Assembly: GCA_035547515.1 (NCBI GenBank)
Contig: DASZUS010000093.1
Coordinates: 1-51,096 of the forward strand
Reading direction: 5' to 3'
Source: DASZTV01 sp035547515
Lineage (GTDB): Bacteria; Actinomycetota; Actinomycetes; JAFAQI01
DNA: 51,096 nt
In this document: in pieces, positions 7,543 through 14,567 of the stretch
Position numbering within the stretch: position 1 is the stretch's first letter
How the letters are laid out: the number at the start of each line of letters is the position of its first letter
Position numbers and translations under genes: made by a program
The notes under the pieces: model-generated
What the model saw: only the letters and a program-made list of their open reading frames with translations
Told to the model about the DNA's origin: nothing
The model's database searches: none

Positions 7543-10383
7543 TCAGCTGCAGCCGGAGGTGCTGCCGCAGCTCTCGCAGACGTAGCAGGATCCGGCACGC
7601 TTCATCTTGACGCCGCAGGACATGCACAGCGGCGCGTCCGCGGACTGCCCGCTCATCGCCTCGGCGAGCTCGGCAGAGGACCGGACCTCGATCGGCGCGG
7701 GAGCCACGCCTGGCGCCTCCACGTGCTCGACCGGCACGCTGTCGCGCAGCGTTTCGGGATCGACGTCGTCGTCCTCCTCGACCACCGGAGCGGCGGCCGG
7801 AGCGCCGTACGACGTCGCGGCGACGGTAGCGGCCCGCTCCTCGGCGGTGAAGATGCCGAGCTCCTCACGCTTCTCGTACGGCAGGTAGTCCAGCGCCAGG
7901 CGACGGAAGATGTAGTCCATCACCGACTGCGCCATGCGGATGTCCGGGTCGTCGGTCAGGCCGGCCGGCTCGAACCGCATGTTGGTGAACTTCTGGACGT
8001 AGGTCTCCAGCGGAACGCCGTACTGCAGGGCGATCGAGATCGCGATCGAGAAGGCGTCCATCACCCCGGCGAGGGTGGAGCCCTGCTTGCCGAGCTTGAG
8101 GAAGACCTCGCCGAGACCGTCGTCGGGGTAGGAGCCCGCGGTCATGTAGCCCTCGGCCCCGCCGACCGAGAACGAGACGGTCTGGCTCGGGCGCTGACGC
8201 GGCAGCCGCTTGCGAACCAGCCGCGGCTCGTCGGCAACGACGGTCTCCGACTCGGCGGAGGCCTCGGCCTTCTTGCCCTTGGCGTCCGAAAGCGGCTGGC
8301 CGACCTTGCAGTTGTCGCGGTAGATCGCGAGTGCCTTCAGGCCGAGCTTCCAGCCCTGGTAGTAGATGTCGGCGACCTCTTCGACCGTCGCCGACTCCGG
8401 CATGTTGACGGTCTTGGAGATCGCGCCGGAGATGAACGGCTGCGTCGCGGCCATCATCCGCACGTGACCCATCGCCGAGATCGCCCGCTCGCCCATCGCG
8501 CAGTCGAACACCTCGTAGTGCTCGGGCCTGAGGCCCGGAGCGTCGATGACGTTGCCGTGCTCGGAGATGTGCTCGACGATCGCCTCGATCTGCTCGGGCT
8601 GGTAGCCCAGCTTCACGAGGGCGCGCGGGACGGTCTGGTTGACGATCTGCATCGAGCCGCCGCCGACCAGCTTCTTGAACTTCACCAGCGCCAGGTCCGG
8701 CTCGATACCGGTCGTGTCGCAGTCCATCATCAGCCCGATCGTGCCGGTCGGCGCGAGCACGGAGGCCTGCGCGTTGCGCCAGCCGTACTTCTCCCCGATC
8801 GCGAGGCAGTCCTGCCACGCCTTGGTGGCGACGTGCAGGACCCGAGCAGCATCCGCGTCGACCGGGCGCACCGCGTCGTTGGCGGCGGCGTGCTTGCGCA
8901 TCACCCGCTTGTGCGGCTCCGCGTTGCGGGCGTAGCCGTCGTAGGGGCCGACGACGCCGGCGATCTCGGCAGAGCGCCGGTAGGCGGTCCCGGTCATCAG
9001 CGAGGTGATCGCAGCGGCCAGCGAGCGGCCGCCGTCGCTGTCGTAGGCGTGGCCGGTCGCCATCAGCAGCGCGCCGAGGTTGGCGTAGCCGATGCCGAGC
9101 TGGCGGTAGGCGCGGGTCGTGTCGCCGATGGCCTGGGTGGGGAAGTCCGCGAAGCAGATCGAGATGTCCATCGCGGTGATGATGAACTCGACCGCCCGCG
9201 CGAAGGTCACCGCGTCGAAGGTGTCGTCGTCGGTAAGGAACTTCATCAGGTTCAGGCTCGCCAGGTTGCAGCTGGAGTTGTCCAGGTGCATGTACTCCGA
9301 GCACGGGTTCGACGCGGTGATCCGACCGGTCTCCGGCGTGGTGTGCCAGTCGTTGATGGTGTCGTCGTACTGGATGCCGGGGTCGGCGCACTCCCACGCC
9401 GCCTGCGCGATCGAGGCGAACAGGCTCTTGGCATCGACGGTCTCGATGACCTCGCCGGTCTGGCGAGCCCGCAGCCCGAACTCGCGGCCCTCCTCCACCG
9501 CCCGCATGAACTCGTCATTGACGCGGACCGAGTTGTTGGCGTTCTGGTACTGCACGGACACGATGTCCTTGCCGCCGAGGTCCATGTCGTAGCCGGCGTC
9601 ACGCAGCGCGCGGATCTTGTTCTCCTCGCGCGCCTTCGTCTCGATGAACTCCTCGATGTCGGGGTGGTCGACGTCGAGGATCACCATCTTCGCGGCCCGC
9701 CGGGTCGCGCCGCCGGACTTGATCGTCCCCGCCGAAGCGTCCGCGCCGCGCATGAAGCTGACCGGACCGCTCGCCGTGCCACCCGAGGACAGCAGCTCCT
9801 TGCTGGAGCGGATCCGCGACAGGTTCAGGCCCGCGCCGGAGCCGCCCTTGAAGATCAGGCCCTCCTCGCGGTACCAGTTCAGGATCGAGTCCATCGTGTC
9901 GTCGACGGCGAGGATGAAGCAGGCGCTGACCTGCTGCGGCGCCGAGGTGCCGACGTTGAACCACACCGGGGAGTTGAAGCTGAAGATCTGGTTCACGAGC
10001 ATGTACGTCAGCTCGTGGTCGAAGATCTCGGCGTCCTCGGCGGAGGCGAAGTAGCCGAACTCCTCGCCGGCGCGGCGATACGTCGAGACCACCCGGTCGA
10101 TGAGCTGGCGAAGGCTCGACTCGCGGTCCGGCGAGCCGACCGCGCCGCGGAAGTACTTGGTCGTGACGATGTTGGCGGCGTTGACCGACCAGAAGTCGGG
10201 GAACTCGACACCGCGCTGCTCGAAGTTGACCGTGCCGTCGCGCCAGTTGGTCATGACGACGTCGCGGCGCTCCCAGGTCACCTCGTCGTACGGGTGCACA
10301 CCAGGGCGGGTGTAGACGCGGTCGAACCGCAGCTTGCGAACTCGCTGGCCCTGCACGCGCCCGGTGGCAGCCGTCTCGGTCAT
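7543..10383 (-). CDS. nrdJ: Vitamin B12-dependent (class II) ribonucleotide reductase
   Basis: A 946-residue adenosylcobalamin-dependent enzyme that reduces ribonucleotides to deoxyribonucleotides without oxygen. Landmarks by alignment to known reductases: redox Cys155 (QVSACFIL), the glycine-rich KGGSGAGLNLSRIRS, the catalytic triad N359-C361-E363 in SNPCSEYMHLDNSS with C361 as thiyl radical site, and redox Cys372 (SSCNLASLNL). The C-terminus carries a cysteine-rich tail (CMSCGVKMKR, SCYVCESCG, SGCS) that shuttles electrons from thioredoxin. A linker of about 80 residues rich in Ala, Pro and acidic residues precedes that tail. It lies 19 bases after nrdR, behind two NrdR boxes, so the pair forms the usual nrdRJ operon. 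No class I genes lie nearby. Confidence 0.97.
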   Translation of the reverse strand: MTETAATGRVQGQRVRKLRFDRVYTRPGVHPYDEVTWERRDVVMTNWRDGTVNFEQRGVEFPDFWSVNAANIVTTKYFRGAVGSPDRESSLRQLIDRVVSTYRRAGEEFGYFASAEDAEIFDHELTYMLVNQIFSFNSPVWFNVGTSAPQQVSACFILAVDDTMDSILNWYREEGLIFKGGSGAGLNLSRIRSSKELLSSGGTASGPVSFMRGADASAGTIKSGGATRRAAKMVILDVDHPDIEEFIETKAREENKIRALRDAGYDMDLGGKDIVSVQYQNANNSVRVNDEFMRAVEEGREFGLRARQTGEVIETVDAKSLFASIAQAAWECADPGIQYDDTINDWHTTPETGRITASNPCSEYMHLDNSSCNLASLNLMKFLTDDDTFDAVTFARAVEFIITAMDISICFADFPTQAIGDTTRAYRQLGIGYANLGALLMATGHAYDSDGGRSLAAAITSLMTGTAYRRSAEIAGVVGPYDGYARNAEPHKRVMRKHAAANDAVRPVDADAARVLHVATKAWQDCLAIGEKYGWRNAQASVLAPTGTIGLMMDCDTTGIEPDLALVKFKKLVGGGSMQIVNQTVPRALVKLGYQPEQIEAIVEHISEHGNVIDAPGLRPEHYEVFDCAMGERAISAMGHVRMMAATQPFISGAISKTVNMPESATVEEVADIYYQGWKLGLKALAIYRDNCKVGQPLSDAKGKKAEASAESETVVADEPRLVRKRLPRQRPSQTVSFSVGGAEGYMTAGSYPDDGLGEVFLKLGKQGSTLAGVMDAFSIAISIALQYGVPLETYVQKFTNMRFEPAGLTDDPDIRMAQSVMDYIFRRLALDYLPYEKREELGIFTAEERAATVAATSYGAPAAAPVVEEDDDVDPETLRDSVPVEHVEAPGVAPAPIEVRSSAELAEAMSGQSADAPLCMSCGVKMKRAGSCYVCESCGSTSGCS

Positions 10384-10402
10384 GAAATGCCTTCCCTATC
10401 CC

Positions 10403-10891
10403 CTAGTTCAACGCTTCCGCAGCCGGGATTGCTCCCGGATCTGCGCTCTGTGACGCACGCATCGCGGCGACTTCGATGACGAAGTCGTCGAGCGAGGTGA
10501 AGTTGCGGTAGACGCTCGCGAAGCGGATGTAGGCGACCTCGTCGAGCTCGGAGAGCGGCTCGAGGATCGCCAGCCCGATCTCCTGCGTCGGGATCTCCGG
10601 CAGCCCGCTGGCCCGCACCGTCTCCTCGACCCGCTGACCCAGCCGAGCCAGCGCGTCCTCGTCGACCGGCCGGCCGGAGAACGCCTTCCGGACCCCGTCG
10701 ATGACCTTGGTCCGGGAGAACGGCTCGGTCGCACCGGAGCGCTTCACGACGGTCAGGCTCGCCGTCTCCAGCGTGGTGAACCGGCGACCGCACTCCGGGC
10801 AGGACCGGCGGCGGCGGATCGCCGCGCCGTCCTCGACCTCACGGGAGTCGATGACGCGGGAGTCGGAGTGACGGCAGAACGGGCAGTGCAT
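10403..10891 (-). CDS. nrdR: Transcriptional repressor NrdR
   Basis: NrdR senses ATP and dATP and represses ribonucleotide reductase genes. The 162-residue protein has the family's two parts: an N-terminal zinc ribbon with C3, C6 (MHCPFC), C31 and C34 (CPECGRRF), followed by an ATP-cone from about residue 49 (VVKRSGATEPFSRTKVIDGV) to 140 (VAYIRFASVYRNFTSLDDF). It overlaps nothing and is followed 19 bases later by nrdJ. Two NrdR boxes with the spacing expected for the repressor lie 60-106 bases before its start, so the operon is autoregulated by inference. The protein's function is very secure. Confidence 0.97.
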   Translation of the reverse strand: MHCPFCRHSDSRVIDSREVEDGAAIRRRRSCPECGRRFTTLETASLTVVKRSGATEPFSRTKVIDGVRKAFSGRPVDEDALARLGQRVEETVRASGLPEIPTQEIGLAILEPLSELDEVAYIRFASVYRNFTSLDDFVIEVAAMRASQSADPGAIPAAEALN

Positions 10892-10950
10892 CGCCGGTCA
10901 CCTCCGTCGCAGCCGTCATTGCTTGGCACACAGCCTGTGGAAGCGGTGTT

Positions 10951-10966
10951 CCACAATCTGTGGGTA
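10951..10966 (-). promoter_or_regulatory. NrdR box, proximal copy
   Basis: On the minus strand TACCCACAGATTGTGG matches the NrdR-box pattern (consensus acaCwAtATaTwGtgt) at the conserved C4, A6, A8, T11, T12, G13, T14 and G15 positions. It lies 59 bases before the nrdR start and 31 bases (three helical turns, start to start) from the second box, the paired layout described for NrdR sites. Confidence 0.75.
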
Positions 10967-10981
10967 AATCACATCCGTGTA

Positions 10982-10997
10982 ACACAAGATGTGGGGA
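10982..10997 (-). promoter_or_regulatory. NrdR box, distal copy
   Basis: On the minus strand TCCCCACATCTTGTGT matches the NrdR-box pattern, with a stronger right half (CTTGTGT). Together with the copy at 10951-10966 it forms the in-phase pair needed for cooperative binding. A third, imperfect palindrome (CACAG-C-CTGTG at 10929-10939) lies closer to the gene but is out of this spacing. Confidence 0.75.
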
Positions 10998-11071
10998 GCG
11001 AACGTACGACGCCGGGGTGAAGATCGCAAGCATCCCTGCGGAGTTTCTTCGCCCGGGCGTGTCGCGTCCGC

Positions 11072-11386
11072 CTATCGGGTGCTCGGGACGAGCAGGCGCT
11101 CGCCCGGCTGCAGGACCGGGCTGGTGAGCTGGTTGAGCGCGGTGATCTCGTCCACCACGTCGCGCGGATCCGCGTGCGGCGCGACCCGCGCGGCGAGCGA
11201 CCACAGCGTGTCGCCGGCCTCGACCGTCACGCGGTGATGAGGCACGTGGCCGCTTCCGGCGGCCTGGCTGGAGCCACGACCGAGCGTGAAGCCGGCGATG
11301 ACCAGCGCGACCATCATCAGCGACGTGATCACGATCCGGCCGCGGCGGGTGAGGCGGACAGGGGTATGGCGAGCAGGGGAAGTCAT
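11072..11386 (-). CDS. SOS-linked LysM membrane protein (YneA/ChiZ-like)
   Basis: A 104-residue protein with a basic N-terminus (MTSPARHTPVRLTRRGR), one membrane helix (IVITSLMMVALVIAGFTLG) and a C-terminal LysM domain (HRVTVEAGDTLWSLAARVAP to GERLLVPS) that binds peptidoglycan. The same gene type sits divergent from lexA in many Gram-positive bacteria; YneA of Bacillus and Rv2719c (ChiZ) of Mycobacterium tuberculosis are SOS-induced and delay cell division. Two LexA boxes lie 30-59 bases before the chosen ATG. An upstream in-frame start exists but would place those boxes inside the coding region. Function by synteny and domain architecture. Confidence 0.82.
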   Translation of the reverse strand: MTSPARHTPVRLTRRGRIVITSLMMVALVIAGFTLGRGSSQAAGSGHVPHHRVTVEAGDTLWSLAARVAPHADPRDVVDEITALNQLTSPVLQPGERLLVPSTR

Positions 11387-11415
11387 CGAACGCGACCCTT
11401 CTGAGGCGACTGCCT

Positions 11416-11429
11416 CGTACACATGTTCG
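11416..11429. promoter_or_regulatory. LexA box 1 (weak) upstream of the LysM gene
   Basis: CGTACACATGTTCG keeps the GTTCG half of the actinobacterial LexA consensus CGAAC-N4-GTTCG and has one change in the other half. It abuts box 2 with two bases between them, and the pair forms a near-perfect 30-base palindrome centred on ATCGAT-like DNA. Confidence 0.65.
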
Positions 11430-11431
11430 AT

Positions 11432-11445
11432 CGAACGCATGTACG
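11432..11445. promoter_or_regulatory. LexA box 2 upstream of the LysM gene
   Basis: CGAACGCATGTACG keeps a perfect CGAAC half and a changed GTACG half, mirror-wise to box 1. Two LexA dimers could bind side by side here, upstream of the LysM gene and about 90 bases before lexA. Confidence 0.65.
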
Positions 11446-11485
11446 AAGTTGTACCAGGGCCGGACGACAAAATCCACGACACGTT

Positions 11486-11499
11486 CGAACAGGTGTTTG
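11486..11499. promoter_or_regulatory. LexA box at the lexA promoter
   Basis: CGAACAGGTGTTTG fits the consensus CGAAC-N4-GTTYG exactly. It overlaps the -35 element of the lexA promoter by three bases, so LexA binding would block its own transcription. Confidence 0.88.
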
Positions 11500-11525
11500 A
11501 ACTGAGGGGTCCGCGCCTCTATCGT
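11497..11525 (+). promoter_or_regulatory. lexA promoter, probably giving a leaderless mRNA
   Basis: TTGAAC at 11497-11502 and TATCGT at 11520-11525 are 17 bases apart. The lexA ATG at 11533 follows the -10 box by only seven bases, which is where transcription should begin, and no Shine-Dalgarno sequence is present. Leaderless transcripts are common in actinobacteria. Confidence 0.65.
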
Positions 11526-11532
11526 CAGGCGC

Positions 11533-12207
11533 ATGGCCAAGTCGAATGTCAGCGAGATCCCCGACGGCCCGGCGGACGCGTCGGGCCTCACTCCCCGCCA
11601 GCGCCGGGTGCTCGAGGTGATCCGCGACTCGGTCGAGCGCCGCGGCTACCCGCCGTCGATGCGCGAGATCGGCGAGGCCGTCGGACTCACCAGCACGTCG
11701 AGCGTGGCGCACCAGCTCGCCACGCTCGAGCGCAAGGGGTTCCTGCGCCGGGATCCCAACCGGCCGCGTGCGGTCGAGGTGAAGGTTCCCGCGGCCCCCG
11801 ACGACGTCACCGGCGAGGGCGATGCGCGCCCGACTCCGGCCTACGTTCCGGTGGTCGGCCAGATCGCAGCCGGCGGGCCGATCCTCGCCGAGCAGGTCGT
11901 CGAGGACGTCTTCCCGCTGCCCCGGCAGCTGGTTGGCGAAGGCCAGCTGTTCCTGCTGCAGGTCAAGGGCGACTCGATGATCGATGCCGCAATCACCGAT
12001 GGCGACTGGGTCGTCGTGCGCCAGCAGCAAAGCGCCGACCCGGGCGACATCGTCGCGGCGCTGCTCGAGGACGAGGCGACCGTCAAGACGTTCTCCCGCA
12101 CCGACGGCCATGTCTGGCTGCTGCCGCAGAACGAGAACTACGCGCCGATCGACGGCGAGAACGCGGTGATCATGGGCCGCGTCGCCGCGGTGCTCCGCCG
12201 GGTCTGA
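11533..12207 (+). CDS. lexA: LexA repressor of the SOS response
   Basis: LexA represses DNA-damage genes and cuts itself when stimulated by RecA filaments. The 224-residue protein has a winged helix-turn-helix (about residues 18-85; GYPPSMREIGEAVGLTSTSS) and an S24 peptidase domain. The self-cleavage site Ala113-Gly114 (GQIAAGGP), the nucleophile Ser148 (KGDSMIDAAI) and the general base Lys185 (EATVKTF) are all in place. The N-terminal extension before the HTH is about 17 residues, as in other actinobacterial LexA proteins. A LexA box overlaps its promoter, so it is autoregulated. The ATG has no ribosome binding site and the mRNA is probably leaderless. Confidence 0.97.
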   Translation: MAKSNVSEIPDGPADASGLTPRQRRVLEVIRDSVERRGYPPSMREIGEAVGLTSTSSVAHQLATLERKGFLRRDPNRPRAVEVKVPAAPDDVTGEGDARPTPAYVPVVGQIAAGGPILAEQVVEDVFPLPRQLVGEGQLFLLQVKGDSMIDAAITDGDWVVVRQQQSADPGDIVAALLEDEATVKTFSRTDGHVWLLPQNENYAPIDGENAVIMGRVAAVLRRV

Positions 12208-12220
12208 GCCGATGAACTGC

Positions 12221-12242
12221 GGCTGAGCCGGGGCTGAGCCGG
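12221..12242. repeat. Two tandem copies of an 11-base repeat after lexA
   Basis: GGCTGAGCCGG occurs twice head to tail in the 45-base gap between the convergent lexA and PhyH-like genes; a related TCTGAGCCG lies at the lexA stop. Each unit is itself a small inverted repeat (GGC-TGA-GCC). No T-run follows, so it is not a typical terminator, though it may fold and pause transcription. Confidence 0.5.
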
Positions 12243-12252
12243 GGCGGAGCGG

Positions 12253-13200
12253 TCAGGCCGAGCGCACCCGGCGCTTGATCGCCTCGAGGGCGCGCCGTCC
12301 ACCGGGGTTTCGACGCAGCGACTCCTCGGCGACGTAGCGGAGCCTGGTGGTCACCGGCAGTCGCACCTGCTTGCCGTCGACGACGTGCGGCACCGTACGG
12401 CCGGTGCGGATGTCGGTGACCTGACGCCAGCTGAAGTGCCCCAGGGCCGGGTTCGAGTACAGCGGGTTGTAGTAGCGGCAACCCTCGAAGAAGACGTGGG
12501 TGACCTGGGTCTGCCGCGTGGTCGAGGGATCGGTGATCGGCAGGCCGCCGTGCAAGATGTTCGCCGACCAGATCAGCACGTCGCCGCGCTTGGCGTTGAT
12601 CACGAGCCGTTCCAGGGAGCTGTGCTCGATCAGCTCACCGACGGTCTGTTCGTAGGCGCGGTAGCGCGCGTCACGGGTCCCGACCACGCCGAGGTTGTGC
12701 GGCTCGACGATCGGAAGCTCGCGATGGCTTCCCGGGTAGTAGAACAGCGGCCCGTTGCCGAGATCTTCGCTGACGTCCTCGAGGGCGACCCACACCCCCG
12801 CCATGTAGCGCGGCGGCATCGACGCGAAATGGGCAAGGTCGCTGTGCGCGGCCTGCTCGGTCCCCCGCTTGAAGTTCAGCGTCTGGAACGGGATGGGCTC
12901 GCGCCGGTAGAGATCCCGCAGCAGCGACATGACCTCGTCCGCGACGGCGATCTTGCGCACGGCCTCGCAGTACTGCCAGGCGTCCTGCAATCGCAGTCCC
13001 AGGCGGTCGTGGTCCGGCGCCAGCGTCGAGATCACCGAGTCGGCGAGCTGGTCGAACTCCGGCAGCTCGAGATGGAAGATCAGGTATCCGTCACGGGCGA
13101 AGCGCTGCACCTGCTCCTTGCGGACCGGGTCTAGCTCGGAGCGTTCGAGCTCCGCCTCGAACAGCGGCGACTCGAACCACGGCATCTGCAGGCTGGTCAT
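12253..13200 (-). CDS. PhyH-like Fe(II)/2-oxoglutarate dioxygenase
   Basis: A 315-residue member of the phytanoyl-CoA dioxygenase family, cytosolic non-haem iron oxygenases that hydroxylate lipids, antibiotics or small acids. The iron-binding facial triad is readable as H119-x-D121 (AAHSDLAHFAS) and H217 (ANILHGGLPITD), with R229 (STTRQTQVTHVF) placed to hold 2-oxoglutarate. FYYPGSHRELP is a typical family strand. The gene stands alone between lexA and a secreted-protein gene, with no biosynthetic neighbours, so the substrate is not predictable. It is convergent with lexA and separated from it by 45 bases. Confidence 0.86.
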   Translation of the reverse strand: MTSLQMPWFESPLFEAELERSELDPVRKEQVQRFARDGYLIFHLELPEFDQLADSVISTLAPDHDRLGLRLQDAWQYCEAVRKIAVADEVMSLLRDLYRREPIPFQTLNFKRGTEQAAHSDLAHFASMPPRYMAGVWVALEDVSEDLGNGPLFYYPGSHRELPIVEPHNLGVVGTRDARYRAYEQTVGELIEHSSLERLVINAKRGDVLIWSANILHGGLPITDPSTTRQTQVTHVFFEGCRYYNPLYSNPALGHFSWRQVTDIRTGRTVPHVVDGKQVRLPVTTRLRYVAEESLRRNPGGRRALEAIKRRVRSA

Positions 13201-13214
13201 GACGGTGAGCCGGA

Positions 13215-14567
13215 TCAGCCGGCGACGCGGACGCCGTTCACGGCACTGACCGCCTCAGGTCTGCCGGTGTTGCCGAACACCGCAAGCCGGTACGCCGCGT
13301 TGTGCGCGGGATGGATCCGGAACGTCACGTTGCCGGCCCGGCCAGTCGTTGCTGCCGCCAGGGTGCGCCAGGGCGAGGTGCCGTTGGAGCGGCTCTGCAG
13401 GCTCACCGAGACCCCGGCGAGGGCCGCGCCCGTAGCGGCGTCGCGCACCGATCCGCCGATCACCAGGGTGTGGCCGCGTCGCACGGTGGCACGCGGCTGG
13501 TTCATCACGACGCGCGGGGTCGGCGTACCAGCCGTCCCGCCGTTCCCGCCGATGCCGGCGAGGGCCACGGTGTCCTGGCTCAGCCCGTTCGTGACCGACA
13601 GCACGCCGGGGAAGCGCCCGGTGCTCGGTGGCGAGAAGGTCACCGTGAAGGTGCAGGAGCTGCCAGGCGTCACCGCGCAGCTGGACGGCGTGACGCTCCA
13701 CTGGCCGGCGCCGGACACGATCTCGGCGTCCAGCGTCCCATTCACCGTGCTGGAGGTCGCCGTCACGGGCAGCGACGCGTGACCGCCCGGGGGTGCGGTC
13801 AGGCTGCCGTTGGTCTTGTCCAGGCCGAAGGTGCTGGTGGCGAGGATCTGTGCCCAGGTCGGCGTGACGTCGGCCTTGTCGGTGGTGTCGCCGCCGACCA
13901 GTTCGACGGTGACCGAACCGTTGCCCGCGGCCGCGCCCATCGCGATCGGGTTGTCGTAGCCGACCGCTGCCGCGCCCTGCTGGCCGGTGCCGAGGATGGT
14001 GTGCCGGTGCTCCCAGCAGCCCGGCAGCGTCGAGGCGGTGCAGTCGAGGTTGCCCGAGCCGGGACCGTCGTCGTACATCCACTCGAACATCGCCAGCAGC
14101 GACGAGGTCCCGCCGAACCAGTTGCTGCCTGCCGACGTCCCGTCGAGCGGGCTGGGGAATGCCGGGTCGGTGCCCGCCGCGGCGCCAGCCGCAGCAAGGG
14201 AGTCAAGGCGGCTCGACAGCGCGCTCACCGGCGCGAGGTCGCGGTCGACCCGCTCGATGTTGGTCAACGCGAGCAGCTGCTCGGGGACGCTCAGGGTGTC
14301 GAAGTCGTTGGGCAGCACCAACGGCGCGAGCCCTTCGCCGGCGCGCGCCTGGTTGAAGTCCGGGATAGCCACTGAGATGCATGCGTCGAGGTCCGCCTGG
14401 CTGCCGTCCATCCCGGTGCAGCCCGCGCGGAACGAGAAGCTCGGCGGGATGCTCACCGACGGATCCGAGAGCGCCTGGAAGTGCGGCGTGGCGGCCGAGG
14501 CGGTCGCCCCGAGCGGAGCAAGGGCGGCAATCACGGTGGCGGCAAGCACGCCGGCGCGCAGTCTCAT
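13215..14567 (-). CDS. Secreted CAP-like protein with Ig-like C-terminal domains
   Basis: A 450-residue exported protein. It starts with a signal peptide (MRLRAGVLAATVIAALAPLG, likely cut after TASAA). Residues about 45-260 resemble a CAP/SCP-type domain: an N-terminal helix with LLALTNIERVDRDLAPV, then NWFGG, EWMYDDG and CWEHRHTILG, as in extracellular CAP proteins. Two beta-sandwich modules follow: one near 275-360 (SVTPSSCAVTPGSSCTFTVT) of the abnormal-spindle/choice-of-anchor type, and an Ig-like one to the end. No sortase motif or C-terminal helix is present, so it is probably released. Its ATG overlaps the hflX stop as ATGA. The role is unknown; the CAP call rests on motif resemblance. 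Confidence 0.7.
   Translation of the reverse strand: MRLRAGVLAATVIAALAPLGATASAATPHFQALSDPSVSIPPSFSFRAGCTGMDGSQADLDACISVAIPDFNQARAGEGLAPLVLPNDFDTLSVPEQLLALTNIERVDRDLAPVSALSSRLDSLAAAGAAAGTDPAFPSPLDGTSAGSNWFGGTSSLLAMFEWMYDDGPGSGNLDCTASTLPGCWEHRHTILGTGQQGAAAVGYDNPIAMGAAAGNGSVTVELVGGDTTDKADVTPTWAQILATSTFGLDKTNGSLTAPPGGHASLPVTATSSTVNGTLDAEIVSGAGQWSVTPSSCAVTPGSSCTFTVTFSPPSTGRFPGVLSVTNGLSQDTVALAGIGGNGGTAGTPTPRVVMNQPRATVRRGHTLVIGGSVRDAATGAALAGVSVSLQSRSNGTSPWRTLAAATTGRAGNVTFRIHPAHNAAYRLAVFGNTGRPEAVSAVNGVRVAG

Noticed and set aside
7441..7545. HspR HAIR operator before hsp20
   Set aside because: I looked for CTTGAGT-N7-ACTCAAG; only a partial CTTGACT occurs, without the second half.
7459..10479. A very long open frame (about 1000 residues) on the + strand opposite nrdJ
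   Set aside because: It mirrors nrdJ codon bias: GC-rich third positions leave the opposite strand free of stops. The translation is repetitive in Asp, Val, Arg and Gly and fits no family.
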